From Streptomyces flavochromogenes (GTDB taxonomy: Bacteria; Actinomycetota; Actinomycetes; Streptomycetales; Streptomycetaceae), in the NCBI RefSeq assembly GCF_000717595.1, contig NZ_JNZO01000028.1, positions 1 through 64,000 on the forward strand: a stretch of 64,000 nucleotides of DNA, given 5' to 3'. The notes beneath the pieces were generated by a model. The model was given only the letters and a program-made list of their open reading frames with translations, had not been told where the DNA came from and ran no database searches. Positions 53,560 through 62,436 of this stretch are shown here, piece by piece (the stretch's first letter is position 1; each line of letters starts with the position of its first letter). A program made the position numbers and the translations under genes.

Positions 53560-54150
53560 TCACCGTTCCACCGCGATCCTGCGGCGGCACTCCTGAGCCA
53601 GCGCCGGATACGCGGCCCCGATCGCCTCGTACAGCCGTCGTCGCAGCAGCCGCTCGGCCTCGCCGCGCCCGGTCTCCCCGTACAGGCCGTCGAGCAGCGC
53701 CTCGTACCGCGCGAGGGCGTGCCGGAGATAGCTCACCTGCCACCGTACGAGCGCGCCGGCCGGAGCCCCTTCTCCCGGTGGCGTCCCGGGACTGCGCGCC
53801 CCCAGGAGCTTCCGGTGCCGGACCGCGCGCCGCTCCAACTCGGGTCCGGGAAGCCGGGGAACCTCGATCGGTTCCGCGCGGATCGCGGCGAGGACGGCGG
53901 CCCTGCGCCGCTCGGCGTGCGCGGCGGCGGCCGAGGAGACACCCGAGTGCGCCGATGTCTCGGCGAACTCGGGTGTCCGCTCCACCGTTTCGACCCGCGC
54001 CAGGAGGTAGAGCCGCAGGGGCGCGGGGGACCAGCGGCGCGGGTCGCGGCCCTGCACATCGGGTGTACCGAGCAGCTCACGCACCATCGTGTCGGTCCAG
54101 CCGCGTCGGCGTACCCCGACGTGGCTCACATAGGTCGTACGGTCCGTCAT
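53560..54150 (-). CDS. Conserved hypothetical protein, 196 residues
   Basis: A soluble, highly charged protein. The N-terminal TYVSHVGVRRRGWTDTMVRE then LLGTPDVQGRDPRRWSPAPL is a pattern I associate with a widespread actinobacterial family of unknown function, in which a helix-turn-helix-like start (GWT...LLG.PD) is followed by RLYLLARVETVERTPEF. The remaining ~130 residues are arginine/alanine-rich helices. The ATG at 54150 directly precedes the conserved start. DNA or nucleic-acid binding is plausible from the charge but unproven. Confidence 0.65.
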   Translation of the reverse strand: MTDRTTYVSHVGVRRRGWTDTMVRELLGTPDVQGRDPRRWSPAPLRLYLLARVETVERTPEFAETSAHSGVSSAAAAHAERRRAAVLAAIRAEPIEVPRLPGPELERRAVRHRKLLGARSPGTPPGEGAPAGALVRWQVSYLRHALARYEALLDGLYGETGRGEAERLLRRRLYEAIGAAYPALAQECRRRIAVER

Positions 54151-54281
54151 GATTCCCCCAGAATCGACTACGGAGAGTGATGTTCTCAGTGAAGCGCACG
54201 TCACCGACAACGCCCTCTTGTCGAGCCCGGCCCGACTGTGCGATATAGGTCTGGACCTTTCCGACGGACGGAGGCCGGCCC

Positions 54282-55247
54282 GTGCAACGCCCGCTCGCCG
54301 CAAGCATGTTGACTGCCCTCGCGCTGATGCTCACCCTCACCGGCTGCTCCGGCGCCGCCGTCCCCGAGACCAGGGACACCCGCGCCCCGACCGTCCCCTC
54401 CGGCGTCACCGCGACGGCGGGCAGCGCCACCACGGTCCATGTGATGTGGAATGCGGCCACCGACGACCGGGCCGTCACCGGGTACGCGGTCTACAGCGAG
54501 GGCCGCAAGGTGAAGGACCTCCCGGCCACCGCCCTGATGACCGACGTGTTCGCCCTCGCCCCCGCCACCCTCCACCGCTTCACCGTCCGGGCCCGGGACG
54601 CCGCCGGCAACGTCTCGCCCCCGAGCGCCACCGTCACCGCGACCACCCTCCGCGCCGCAGCCGAGGACCGCACGCCCCCCACCACGCCGACCGGGCTCCG
54701 CGCCGCCCCCGACGGCAGCCGCGCCGTGACCCTCCGGTGGTCCGCCTCCGAGGACGACACCGAGGTCACCGCGTACGACGTCTACCAGGCCGACACCCGC
54801 GTCCACACCGTGCCCGGAACCGGCACCACCGCACGCGTCACCGGCCTGCGCCCCGGCACCGCCTACGCGTTCACCGTCCGCGCCCGCGACGCCGCCGAGA
54901 ACTCCTCCCCGGACAGCGCCCCCGCCGACCTCACCACGGCCCCCTCCCCGGGCGCGCCCGAGAACACCGCCCCCACCCGCCTCACGGCGACGGCGGCCAA
55001 GGGCGAGATCACCGTCACCTGGACCCCACCGGACACCGGCGCGCCGGTGACCCACCACGAACTCCACCTCAACGGCAGGTTCGCCACCACGATCATCTGG
55101 GGCACCGCCCCGCCCCCCGGCCGCGCCACCTACACCTTCCCGGTCCAGGACCCCCCGGGCACCCGCTACACGGTCACCCTCCGCGCCCAACTCCCGGACG
55201 GCACCTGGGGCGACCTCTCGGCCCCCCGGACGGTGGTGGTGCGCTGA
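54282..55247 (+). CDS. Lipoprotein with three fibronectin type III domains
   Basis: A 321-residue exported protein. The lipoprotein signal ends at C22 (LMLTLTGC). Three FN3 modules follow: about residues 35-125 (PSGVTATAGSATTVHVMWNA), 130-225 (PTGLRAAPDGSRAVTLRWSA) and 235-320 (PTRLTATAAKGEITVTWTPP). Modules 1 and 2 are close copies with FTVRARDAAGNVS / FTVRARDAAENSS endings. No catalytic module is attached, so it is probably a surface adhesion or carbohydrate-associated protein anchored to the membrane. The GTG at 54282 lies about 35 bp after a possible -10 (TATAGG). Confidence 0.88.
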   Translation: MQRPLAASMLTALALMLTLTGCSGAAVPETRDTRAPTVPSGVTATAGSATTVHVMWNAATDDRAVTGYAVYSEGRKVKDLPATALMTDVFALAPATLHRFTVRARDAAGNVSPPSATVTATTLRAAAEDRTPPTTPTGLRAAPDGSRAVTLRWSASEDDTEVTAYDVYQADTRVHTVPGTGTTARVTGLRPGTAYAFTVRARDAAENSSPDSAPADLTTAPSPGAPENTAPTRLTATAAKGEITVTWTPPDTGAPVTHHELHLNGRFATTIIWGTAPPPGRATYTFPVQDPPGTRYTVTLRAQLPDGTWGDLSAPRTVVVR

Positions 55248-55498
55248 TGCCGGCGCCGCGGATCGGCCCACGGAACGGCCGGAATCGCCCCCTTCCGCCG
55301 TGCGCCGCGGCCCCTCACCCCACGAAGCAGGGGAGGCGGAGGGTCCCTGAAGCCGGGCGTCCGGCTGTGCGCGGGTCACGTCCCGCACCTGGCCCAGGTC
55401 GTCCGCGCCCTGCGGAGACGCCCCTGACGCAGGCGATTCCTCACCCCGCCCCTGCGTCGTACGCCCGATTCGTCCCCCGCCGAACTACCCTGGGAGGC

Positions 55499-57298
55499 GT
55501 GGCCGAGACCGTTCTCACCAACACCGGGCTCGACAGCTTCCTCGACGGAGCACCCGAGCGCCGCGATCCCGTTTTCGTGCGTGCCGCCGAGGCGGTGCTG
55601 GGTCTCCTCGCCCTCCGGGGGGCCGACCGGGAGTCGGGGGTGCCCGAGCCGACACCCGGGCTCGTACGGCAGCTGCTCGTCGAGGACCTGCCGACGTTCG
55701 TGTACGTGCCGCCCGGGGCGCTCGCCGTCTATCCCGCCGTGGTCGGCCGGCTCGCGGCGCGCTTCGACGGCGGCCGGGGCGAGCAGGTCGCCGTGGCCGT
55801 CCGGGAGGCCGCCGCCGACTTCGAGCGGGCCATGACCGACCCGGGGAACCTGACCTGGCACCGGTGGTACGCCTCGCTCCTGCGCTCCTGCGGTGCCGAC
55901 CTCGCCGACCCCGAGGACGTGCGGCGCCGGCTGGCCGCCCTCGACGGGGCGCCACTGCCCCACGGGGTGCACCGGGCCGACCTCATGGGGCGCACGGCCC
56001 TCGCGGACGTCCTGCTCGCCGAGGCCCTCACCCGCGCGTACGTACGGGACGCCGAGGCGCCGCCCGCCGCCGGGCCGCTGCTCACCGACCACGCCGTCGC
56101 GACCGGCATCGGGCACGTGGCCGCCGCGCTCCAGGACCGGTGGACCGCCGCCGGGCTCGCCGAGCAGCTCGCCGGGCCGTACGCGCGCTTCGCGCCCGGG
56201 CCCGACGACTTCCCCCACCTGGTCCTGGCCGACGCCCTCCTGGACGAGCACCTCGACCACTACGGCGACATCACCGTCCCCGTGCCCCCGCCGCCCGCGA
56301 TCGAGGAGGGTCCCGTCGAGGAGGACGCCAACGCCCTCGTCACGGCCGTCGAGGAGCTGTCCGAGGAGGAGTTCGAGCCCTACGGGGGCGAGGCTCCGCA
56401 CCTGCTGTACGTGGTCTACCGGCGCGGCTGCTCGGCCGAGTCCGTCGCCCGCAAGGCCGCCGAGTACGAGGACTGGGCCGTCGATCCGGCCGTGGAGGAC
56501 CTGCCCGTACCCGTGCCGGCCGCGGTGCCGGACGGGGCATTCGAGTCCCCGCACCTCGTCCCGCCCGTCACCGAGCTCGTACGGCTCCTCGGTACGGCCG
56601 ATCTGACGGAGACCGACCGGGCCCGGCTGGAGGGCCCCACCCGCGACCTCGCCGCCGTCCTCGACCGACTCGCCGCCACCGGGCTGGTCTTCCGCTCCGG
56701 CGACGCCTTCGGGCTCACCCCGCGCGGCGCCGGCGTCGTCCGCTATCTCCTCGGAGTGCGCGGGATCGCCGCCCCCGACGCAGCCGAGGCCAGGGCGTGG
56801 TCCGCGTCGGAGGCGGTGGCCGCCGCCGTGGGCTGGCCCACGTGCGTGGCCTCGCGCGTGCTCGCCGACTGGCTCCACGCGCGCGGGGACACCGCCGACG
56901 CCTGGTCCCAGCTCCTTGCCGCCCTCGGCACCGTTCACGCCGGCACCACGGACGCCGCCGCCACCCGCGCGCTCCTCGCCGTCCTCGACACCGCCGAGGC
57001 CCCGCCCGAGGCCCTGCGCGGAGCCCTCCGCGACCCGGTGATCGGCGCGTACGCCCATCAGGCCCTCCGTGCGCGGGGGGAGCCCTCCGACCTGATCCAG
57101 GTGGGGATCTCGGCGCGGGCGCTGTTCGTGCTCGACGCGCTGCCCGCCAAGAAGGGGCCGCTGGAGTCCCGCCGTGCCGCCTTCGACGCGGCGGCCGCCG
57201 CCTGGCCGGGTGGCTCCGCGGCCCTGGTGCGGGCGATGCGGGCGGCGGACCGGCACGAGGCCGAGCGGGTCCTCGGCCCGCTCGGCCTCGCGCCGTAG
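55499..57298 (+). CDS. Conserved hypothetical protein, 599 residues
   Basis: A large soluble, mostly helical protein. It begins VAETVLTNTGLDSFLDGAPE. An internal acidic stretch (EEGPVEEDANALVTAVEELS, near residue 265) and a C-terminal winged-helix-like segment (LAAVLDRLAATGLVFRSGDA then FGLTPRGAGVVRYLL, near 390-420) are the most recognisable parts. HEAT-like helical repeats may follow (QLLAALGTVHAGTTDAAATR). No catalytic motif or export signal is seen. I do not recognise a named family. The GTG at 55499, with GGGAGGC before it, marks where the coding pattern begins. Confidence 0.65.
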   Translation: MAETVLTNTGLDSFLDGAPERRDPVFVRAAEAVLGLLALRGADRESGVPEPTPGLVRQLLVEDLPTFVYVPPGALAVYPAVVGRLAARFDGGRGEQVAVAVREAAADFERAMTDPGNLTWHRWYASLLRSCGADLADPEDVRRRLAALDGAPLPHGVHRADLMGRTALADVLLAEALTRAYVRDAEAPPAAGPLLTDHAVATGIGHVAAALQDRWTAAGLAEQLAGPYARFAPGPDDFPHLVLADALLDEHLDHYGDITVPVPPPPAIEEGPVEEDANALVTAVEELSEEEFEPYGGEAPHLLYVVYRRGCSAESVARKAAEYEDWAVDPAVEDLPVPVPAAVPDGAFESPHLVPPVTELVRLLGTADLTETDRARLEGPTRDLAAVLDRLAATGLVFRSGDAFGLTPRGAGVVRYLLGVRGIAAPDAAEARAWSASEAVAAAVGWPTCVASRVLADWLHARGDTADAWSQLLAALGTVHAGTTDAAATRALLAVLDTAEAPPEALRGALRDPVIGAYAHQALRARGEPSDLIQVGISARALFVLDALPAKKGPLESRRAAFDAAAAAWPGGSAALVRAMRAADRHEAERVLGPLGLAP

Positions 57299-57326
57299 AT
57301 GCCGCAGCCCCCGGCCCGCTCTGTCG

Positions 57327-58472
57327 CTACCCCGCCGTGAGGTACATCGCCGACGGTCCCGATCCCGCCGTGTTGCGGCAGCTGTGGTTGCCCGTCGGGC
57401 GGGCGTGGACCAGGGCCAGGCAGCGGCCGAGGGCCTGCTGGCCGTAGGCGTTGGGGTGCATGGACTCCTGGACGAGTCCCTGTGTGCTCTGGCTGTCGAT
57501 CCAGCGCGCCCACTCGCTCGTCGTCCCCGACGCCGGCGCCGTCGACGTCACCTGACGGCTCGCCTTCGCGCACACCTCACGCCCCTGGAGAGCGTCCCGC
57601 AGGTCCATGAACTGCACGCCCTTGGCCGCCGCGACGCCCTTCAGGCGGTTGGCGAGCTGCGGGACGAGGGAGTCGCGGGCCCAGTCGGCGTCGGCGTTCC
57701 AGAAGGGACAGCCGCCGGTGTTCGTACGGGTCCAGCCGCTCTCGCCGTACCGGTTCTCGGCGGCGCGGGGGATGGGGGAGGGGTAGGACTGGAGGACGAT
57801 CCGGTAGTCGGACGAGGCGTATCCGGCGCCCGTCATCACGGCGCGGATCTCGTCGACCGAGCGGCCGACGTCGGCCATCACACCGTCGATCCGGGCGTCG
57901 ACCTCGGCCTGCTGGTCGTCGTGGCAGTACGAGTACCAGACGATGTAGTCCTTGGCGCAGGTGGCGATGATGTCGGCGAAGCCGAGGTCGTTGCCGCCGA
58001 TGGAGAGCGCGATCAGCTCCACGTCGTGCGAGGCGGCGACGGCCGCGAGCTGGTCGGCCTGCGGGGCCTCGCCCTTGTAGGCCAGGCCGCCCTGCGAGGC
58101 GCGGACGACGTTCTCGGTCGTCGCCCCGGAGCAGGCCAGGTTGATCAGGGAGGTCGCGAGGGGGCCCGCGCTCCGCACCTCGGCGGTGTCCGAACGGTGG
58201 CAGCCGCCCGCGGTGGTGCCGTAGACCCGGGACGGGTCGTATCCGCTGCCCGTCCAGGCCCGGTCGGTGCCGTTGCGGTTCCCCGAGTTGGTGAGGCTGT
58301 TGCCCAGCCAGCGGCCCGCCTCCCCGGAGATGTAGCTGTCGCCCATGGTGACGACGGCGGTGGGGCCCGTGCCGGGCGAGGCGTGGGCGGAAGGGGCGGC
58401 GACGGAGGCGAGTCCGGCGGCGGTACACAGTGCCAGGAGTGCGCGCAGCGCACGGTGGGGGGTCGAAGGCAT
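57327..58472 (-). CDS. Secreted SGNH/GDSL-type hydrolase
   Basis: A 381-residue exported esterase or lipase. A signal peptide (LLALCTAAGLASVAAPSAHA) ends near residue 31. Block I, VVTMGDSYISGEAGRW, holds the nucleophile S46. The oxyanion glycine and asparagine are in LINLACSGATTENV and ALSIGGNDLGFADIIATCAK. The catalytic Asp/His pair lies in the C-terminal ESMHPNAYGQQALG. Several cysteines suggest disulfides, as in the Streptomyces scabies-type secreted esterases. The substrate (lipid, acetylated polymer) is not determined. It forms a single-gene unit. Confidence 0.92.
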   Translation of the reverse strand: MPSTPHRALRALLALCTAAGLASVAAPSAHASPGTGPTAVVTMGDSYISGEAGRWLGNSLTNSGNRNGTDRAWTGSGYDPSRVYGTTAGGCHRSDTAEVRSAGPLATSLINLACSGATTENVVRASQGGLAYKGEAPQADQLAAVAASHDVELIALSIGGNDLGFADIIATCAKDYIVWYSYCHDDQQAEVDARIDGVMADVGRSVDEIRAVMTGAGYASSDYRIVLQSYPSPIPRAAENRYGESGWTRTNTGGCPFWNADADWARDSLVPQLANRLKGVAAAKGVQFMDLRDALQGREVCAKASRQVTSTAPASGTTSEWARWIDSQSTQGLVQESMHPNAYGQQALGRCLALVHARPTGNHSCRNTAGSGPSAMYLTAG

Positions 58473-58719
58473 GGCTGTGCTCCTGCGGTACGCAGTGACG
58501 TGGGGGACAGCCGCCGGCCGGTGGCATGGCGGAATCTGTCACCCACTGGCTTGTTACCGCTAGGTAGCTGCATATCTCGGTTCCGTCACGTCCCCTGTGG
58601 ACTCACAGGAACGGGAACAGGGCCCCGCGCCCGGTGCTGTGCGACACCGGGGACGAAGCCCTGCTCAGATGCTGTCCGACCGCTGTGCGGGCCGCCGGGT
58701 CAGCCGTTCTGCTCCGAGA

Positions 58720-60342
58720 TCAGCCGACCAGCTGCTCGTAGGCGGGGAGCGTCAGGAAGTCCGCGTAGTCGGCGTCGAGGGAGACGTGCAGGAGCAGGTC
58801 GTGGGCCTGCTGCCACTTGCCGGCCGCGAAGGCCTCCTCGCCGATCTCCTCGCGGATCGCGTCCAGTTCCTCGGCGGCGACCTTGCGGGCCAGCTCCGGG
58901 GTGGCGGTCTCGCCGTTCTCGAAGACCACGCCCGCGTTGATCCACTGCCAGATCTGCGAGCGCGAGATCTCGGCGGTGGCCGCGTCCTCCATCAGGTTGA
59001 AGATGGCGACGGCGCCGAGGCCGCGCAGCCATGCCTCGATGTAGCGGGTGCCGACCTGCACGGCGCTGACCAGGCCCGCGTACGTGGGCCTTGCGTCCAG
59101 CGAGTCGATGGCGATCAGGTCGCCGGCCGCGACGGAGACGTCCTCGCGGAGGCGGTCCTTCTGGTTCGGCTTCTCGCCGAGGACGGCGTCGAAGGAGGCC
59201 ATCGCGATCGGGACAAGGTCGGGGTGGGCGACCCACGAGCCGTCGAAGCCGTCGCCGGCCTCGCGGTCCTTGTCGGCCTTGACCTTCTCGAACGCGACCT
59301 TGTTGACGTCGGCGTCCTTGCGCGACGGGATGAACGCCGCCATGCCGCCGATCGCGTGCGCGCCGCGCTTGTGGCAGGTGCGCACGAGGAGCTCGGTGTA
59401 CGCGCGCATGAACGGGGCCGTCATCGTGACCGCGTTGCGGTCCGGAAGGACGAACTTGGCGCCGCCGTCACGGAAGTTCTTGACGATGGAGAACAGGTAG
59501 TCCCAGCGGCCCGCGTTCAACCCGGCGGCGTGGTCGCGGAGTTCGTAGAGGATCTCCTCCATCTCGTACGCGGCCGTGATGGTCTCGATGAGGACCGTGG
59601 CCCGGACGGTGCCCTGCGGGATGCCGACGTAGTCCTGGGCGAAGACGAAGATCTCGTTCCAGAGGCGGGCCTCCAGGTGGGACTCCGTCTTCGGCAGGTA
59701 GAAGTACGGGCCCTTGCCGAGGTCGATCAGCCGCTGGGCGTTGTGGAAGAAGTACAGGCCGAAGTCGACGAGCGCGCCGGGTACCGGGCGGCCGTCGAAG
59801 GTGAGGTGACGCTCCTCCAGGTGCCAGCCGCGGGGTCGCATGACGACCGTCGCCAGCTCGCCGGCCGGCTTGAGGGCGTACGACTTGCCCGAGCGCGGGT
59901 CCGTGAAGTCGATCTTCCGGGCGTACGCGTCGATCAGGTTGAGCTGGCCCAGGACCACGTTCTCCCAGGTCGGCGCGGAGGCGTCCTCGAAGTCGGCGAG
60001 CCAGACCTTCGCGCCGGAGTTGAGCGCGTTGATCGTCATCTTGCGGTCGGTCGGGCCGGTGATCTCGACGCGGCGGTCGTTCAGGGCCGCCGGGGCCGGC
60101 GCGACCTTCCAGGAGTCGTCGGCGCGGATCGCCGCGGTCTCCGGCAGGAAGTCCAGGGTGGACGTGCGGGCGATCTCGGCGCGACGCTCCGCTCGGCGGG
60201 CGAGGAGCTCGTCCCGGCGCGGGGTGAACCGCCGGTGCAGTTCGGCGACGAAGGCCAGGGCGGCCTCGGTGAGCACCTCTTCCTGACGCGGCAGGGGCTC
60301 GGCATCGACGACGGCCAGGGGGGACGGCGCTGGTGCGGACAT
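58720..60342 (-). CDS. aceB: Malate synthase A
   Basis: A 540-residue malate synthase that condenses glyoxylate with acetyl-CoA to malate. IADFEDASAPTWENV-type sequence (here LADFEDASAPTWENVVLGQL), the catalytic arginine region VVMRPRGWHLEERHLTFDGR, and VRATVLIETITAAYEMEEIL with YELRDHAAGLNAGRWDYLFS are the malate synthase A signatures. No isocitrate lyase gene is near, and its promoter carries both operator classes found at the purine/glyoxylate genes. It therefore probably consumes glyoxylate from allantoin breakdown. ATG 60342 gives the standard length. Confidence 0.96.
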   Translation of the reverse strand: MSAPAPSPLAVVDAEPLPRQEEVLTEAALAFVAELHRRFTPRRDELLARRAERRAEIARTSTLDFLPETAAIRADDSWKVAPAPAALNDRRVEITGPTDRKMTINALNSGAKVWLADFEDASAPTWENVVLGQLNLIDAYARKIDFTDPRSGKSYALKPAGELATVVMRPRGWHLEERHLTFDGRPVPGALVDFGLYFFHNAQRLIDLGKGPYFYLPKTESHLEARLWNEIFVFAQDYVGIPQGTVRATVLIETITAAYEMEEILYELRDHAAGLNAGRWDYLFSIVKNFRDGGAKFVLPDRNAVTMTAPFMRAYTELLVRTCHKRGAHAIGGMAAFIPSRKDADVNKVAFEKVKADKDREAGDGFDGSWVAHPDLVPIAMASFDAVLGEKPNQKDRLREDVSVAAGDLIAIDSLDARPTYAGLVSAVQVGTRYIEAWLRGLGAVAIFNLMEDAATAEISRSQIWQWINAGVVFENGETATPELARKVAAEELDAIREEIGEEAFAAGKWQQAHDLLLHVSLDADYADFLTLPAYEQLVG

Positions 60343-60466
60343 GAACTGTCACTTCCTTCAGCGGACTTCACGGGCGGTGCCAGACGGCCGCCGGGCGTCG
60401 CGGGACGGCACGCAGTGCCGCAGGCGCCGAGATACGGCCGCAAGCGCCTTCTGAACGGACAGGCGC

Positions 60467-60523
60467 TTCTGAACAGTGGATACTAGTTTCCTCATGGTGG
60501 AAGTTCAATGGTTTGTTGATGTC
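60467..60523 (-). promoter_or_regulatory. aceB promoter carrying both operator types
   Basis: Minus strand: -35 TTGAAC (60503-60508), a 17-bp spacer, -10 TAGTAT (60480-60485). A TCAA-box variant, TCAACAAACCATTGA (60505-60519), overlaps the -35 in the same register as at katA and uraD. TTCCTCATGGTGGAA (60488-60502) lies between -35 and -10, and TTCTGAACAGTGGAT (60467-60481) lies exactly 21 bp from it, matching the paired-box geometry of gcl and hyi, though with more mismatches. Confidence 0.65.
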
Positions 60524-60568
60524 GAGATTCTCCGGATCGACAGACCATGGCGCTGGGTGCCACGCCCT

Positions 60569-61195
60569 TCACTCCAAGTGCGCCAGATCCTCCTCGGTGT
60601 CGATGTCATAGGGCTCGGCCACATCCGAACAGTCCACCGGGGTGATCGCATCCCGGTGCGCCGCCAGATAGTCCCGCGCGCCCCGGTCACCCACCGCGAG
60701 CTCGGCGATCCCCGCCCAGTGCCCGGCGCCGAACAGCACCGGATGGCCCCGCTGCCCGTCGTACGAGGCCGCCGCCAGCGAATCCCGCGCGACGTACGCC
60801 GCCCGGACCCGGGCCACCGCCTCCGCCCCGATCCCCGGCTGGTCGACCAGAAGGACGAGCGCCGCGTCGACCCCCCGCGGATCGGCGGCCAGCGAGACGA
60901 GCCCCGCCCGCAGCGAGGAACCCATTCCCTCGGCCCACTCCGGGTTGTCCACGAGCACGCACCCGGGCAGCTCCGCCCGCTCCCGTACGGCCTCGGCCGA
61001 CGCGCCCAGCACCACGTGCACCACCTCGCACCCGGCCGCACGCAGCACCCCCACGGCGTACTCGACGAGAGGCCGCCCCCGATGCGTGAGCAGCGCCTTC
61101 GGCCGCCCGCCGAGCCGCCGTCCGCCTCCCGCGGCGAGCAGCAGTCCGGCGACGAGTGGCGTGTGGACATCCGTTCGGTCATGCGCTGTTGTCAT
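60569..61195 (-). CDS. MobA-like NTP transferase (molybdenum cofactor nucleotidyltransferase type)
   Basis: A 208-residue nucleotidyltransferase with the MobA-like fold. VAGLLLAAGGGRRLGGRPKA is the NTP-binding motif (LAAGxxxRxGxxK). VLVDNPEWAEGMGSSLRAGL is the conserved NPxxxxGxxxSL element, and ALVLLVDQPGIGAEAVARVR carries the metal-binding D-Q-P. This set is typical of MocA, which adds CMP to molybdopterin for xanthine-dehydrogenase-type enzymes, and of CoxC-like proteins. The functional link to molybdenum hydroxylases fits the mod genes and xdh remnant elsewhere in the window. ATG 61195 is chosen (GAGG upstream); ATG 61213 is the alternative. Confidence 0.85.
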   Translation of the reverse strand: MTTAHDRTDVHTPLVAGLLLAAGGGRRLGGRPKALLTHRGRPLVEYAVGVLRAAGCEVVHVVLGASAEAVRERAELPGCVLVDNPEWAEGMGSSLRAGLVSLAADPRGVDAALVLLVDQPGIGAEAVARVRAAYVARDSLAAASYDGQRGHPVLFGAGHWAGIAELAVGDRGARDYLAAHRDAITPVDCSDVAEPYDIDTEEDLAHLE

Positions 61196-61393
61196 GGGGA
61201 CTGCATACCTCATCAGGCGGAATCACACGGTCGCCTGAATTACCCGGGCGAAGGGTGGCGCGGCGGGGTGGCGAAGGAGTTAACTGACCCGCAACTCACG
61301 GCGCCCGACCACCGCCCGGGGTCGGCTCGGAGCGCTGCTCCGGGTGTTCGGAGTATGGAGTTCTGCGCACAGTGTCGTGCGAGGGGGAGAACC

Positions 61394-61720
61394 ATGTTGC
61401 GAAGCGTGGGGCAGAGGCGAGTGACCGGCGAGGGCGTGGACCCGAGGGTGGCCGAACTGCGGTCCGCCGTGTCCCGGCTCCGACGCGAACTGGCAGCTCA
61501 CCGCGTCGAGTTCACCGACCGGGGCATCGCCGAGGACGAACTCGCGGCGCTCGACGCGATGGCGCTCAGCGGCGCCCCCGAGGTACGGCGGCTGCGCCGC
61601 TCACTGCTGCTCGTCGCGGGATCGGTCGGATCCGTCAGCGCGCTCGCGGAAGGGCTCGCCGGGGTCCGGCGGGCGGTGGAACTCTTCGGTCCGCCGGCGC
61701 CCCGGGGACCTGTCGACTGA
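61394..61720 (+). CDS. DUF5955 family protein
   Basis: A 108-residue predicted helical protein of the Streptomyces DUF5955 family. VDPRVAELRSAVSRLRRELA and FTDRGIAEDELAALDAMALS with PEVRRLRRSLLLVAGSVGSV are the conserved blocks. The last block is moderately hydrophobic but too short on charge-free length to be a confident membrane helix. Function is unknown. The ATG at 61394 has a strong GAGGGGGAGA ribosome-binding site. It converges on the two-component system genes, whose stop is 85 bp away. Confidence 0.85.
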   Translation: MLRSVGQRRVTGEGVDPRVAELRSAVSRLRRELAAHRVEFTDRGIAEDELAALDAMALSGAPEVRRLRRSLLLVAGSVGSVSALAEGLAGVRRAVELFGPPAPRGPVD

Positions 61721-61804
61721 CGGGTGCGCGGTGGCGCCTGCGATGTGACGGCTACGGTGGCCGCAGCGGCGCGACGGGGTGTGCGGTGGCCGTGGCGATG
61801 CGAG

Positions 61805-62431
61805 CTAGCGCCTGATCAGGCGGCGGGCCGTCGCCGTCGCCACCGCCGCCGTGCGGGAGTCCACGCCCAGCTTCGCGAAGACATGCACCAGATGGGACTT
61901 CACCGTCGCCTGGCTCAGGAACAGCACCTTGCTGATCTGCTGGTTCGACAGGCCCTCGCCCACCAGCTGGAGCACCTCCAGCTCGCGCTTGGTCAGCGCC
62001 TCCGCCGGGGTCCGCATCCGGTCCATCAGCCGGTGCGCCACCGCCGGGGCGAGGGCCGACTGGCCGGCCGCCGCCGTGCGGACCGCCGCCGCCAGCTCCT
62101 CCGGCGGCGCGTCCTTCAGGAGGTACCCGGAGGCGCCCGCCTCCACCGCCGCCAGGATGTCCGCGTCCGTGTCGTACGTCGTCAGGACCAGTACCTTCGG
62201 CCCGCCGGACGCCGCCGTGATCGCCGCCGTCGCCTCCGAACCGTGCATCCCGGAGCCGAACTGCAGGTCCATCAGGACCACGTCCACACCCCCGGCCGCG
62301 GCCAGCTCCACCGCGCGCTCCGCGGTCGCCGCCTCCGCGACGACGGCGAAGTCCGGCTCCGTGTCCAGGACCGCGCGCAGGCCCGCCCGTACGACCGGGT
62401 GATCGTCGGCCAGCAGCAGACGGATGGTCAT
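61805..62431 (-). CDS. NarL/LuxR-family response regulator
   Basis: A 208-residue response regulator. The receiver domain begins IRLLLADDHPVVRAGLRAVL. The phosphorylated aspartate is D55 in VVLMDLQFGSG, and the switch and lysine positions are in VLVLTTYDTDADIL and GYLLKDAPPEELAAAV. A LuxR-type helix-turn-helix follows (LTKREREVLQ-like LTKRELEVLQLVGEGLSNQQ, then SQATVKSHLVHVFAKLGVDS). It lies 5 bp downstream of its histidine kinase gene. The pair is divergent from an ABC permease gene that it probably controls, as in LiaSR-type cell-envelope or drug-response systems. Confidence 0.95.
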   Translation of the reverse strand: MTIRLLLADDHPVVRAGLRAVLDTEPDFAVVAEAATAERAVELAAAGGVDVVLMDLQFGSGMHGSEATAAITAASGGPKVLVLTTYDTDADILAAVEAGASGYLLKDAPPEELAAAVRTAAAGQSALAPAVAHRLMDRMRTPAEALTKRELEVLQLVGEGLSNQQISKVLFLSQATVKSHLVHVFAKLGVDSRTAAVATATARRLIRR

Positions 62432-62436
62432 GCTCT

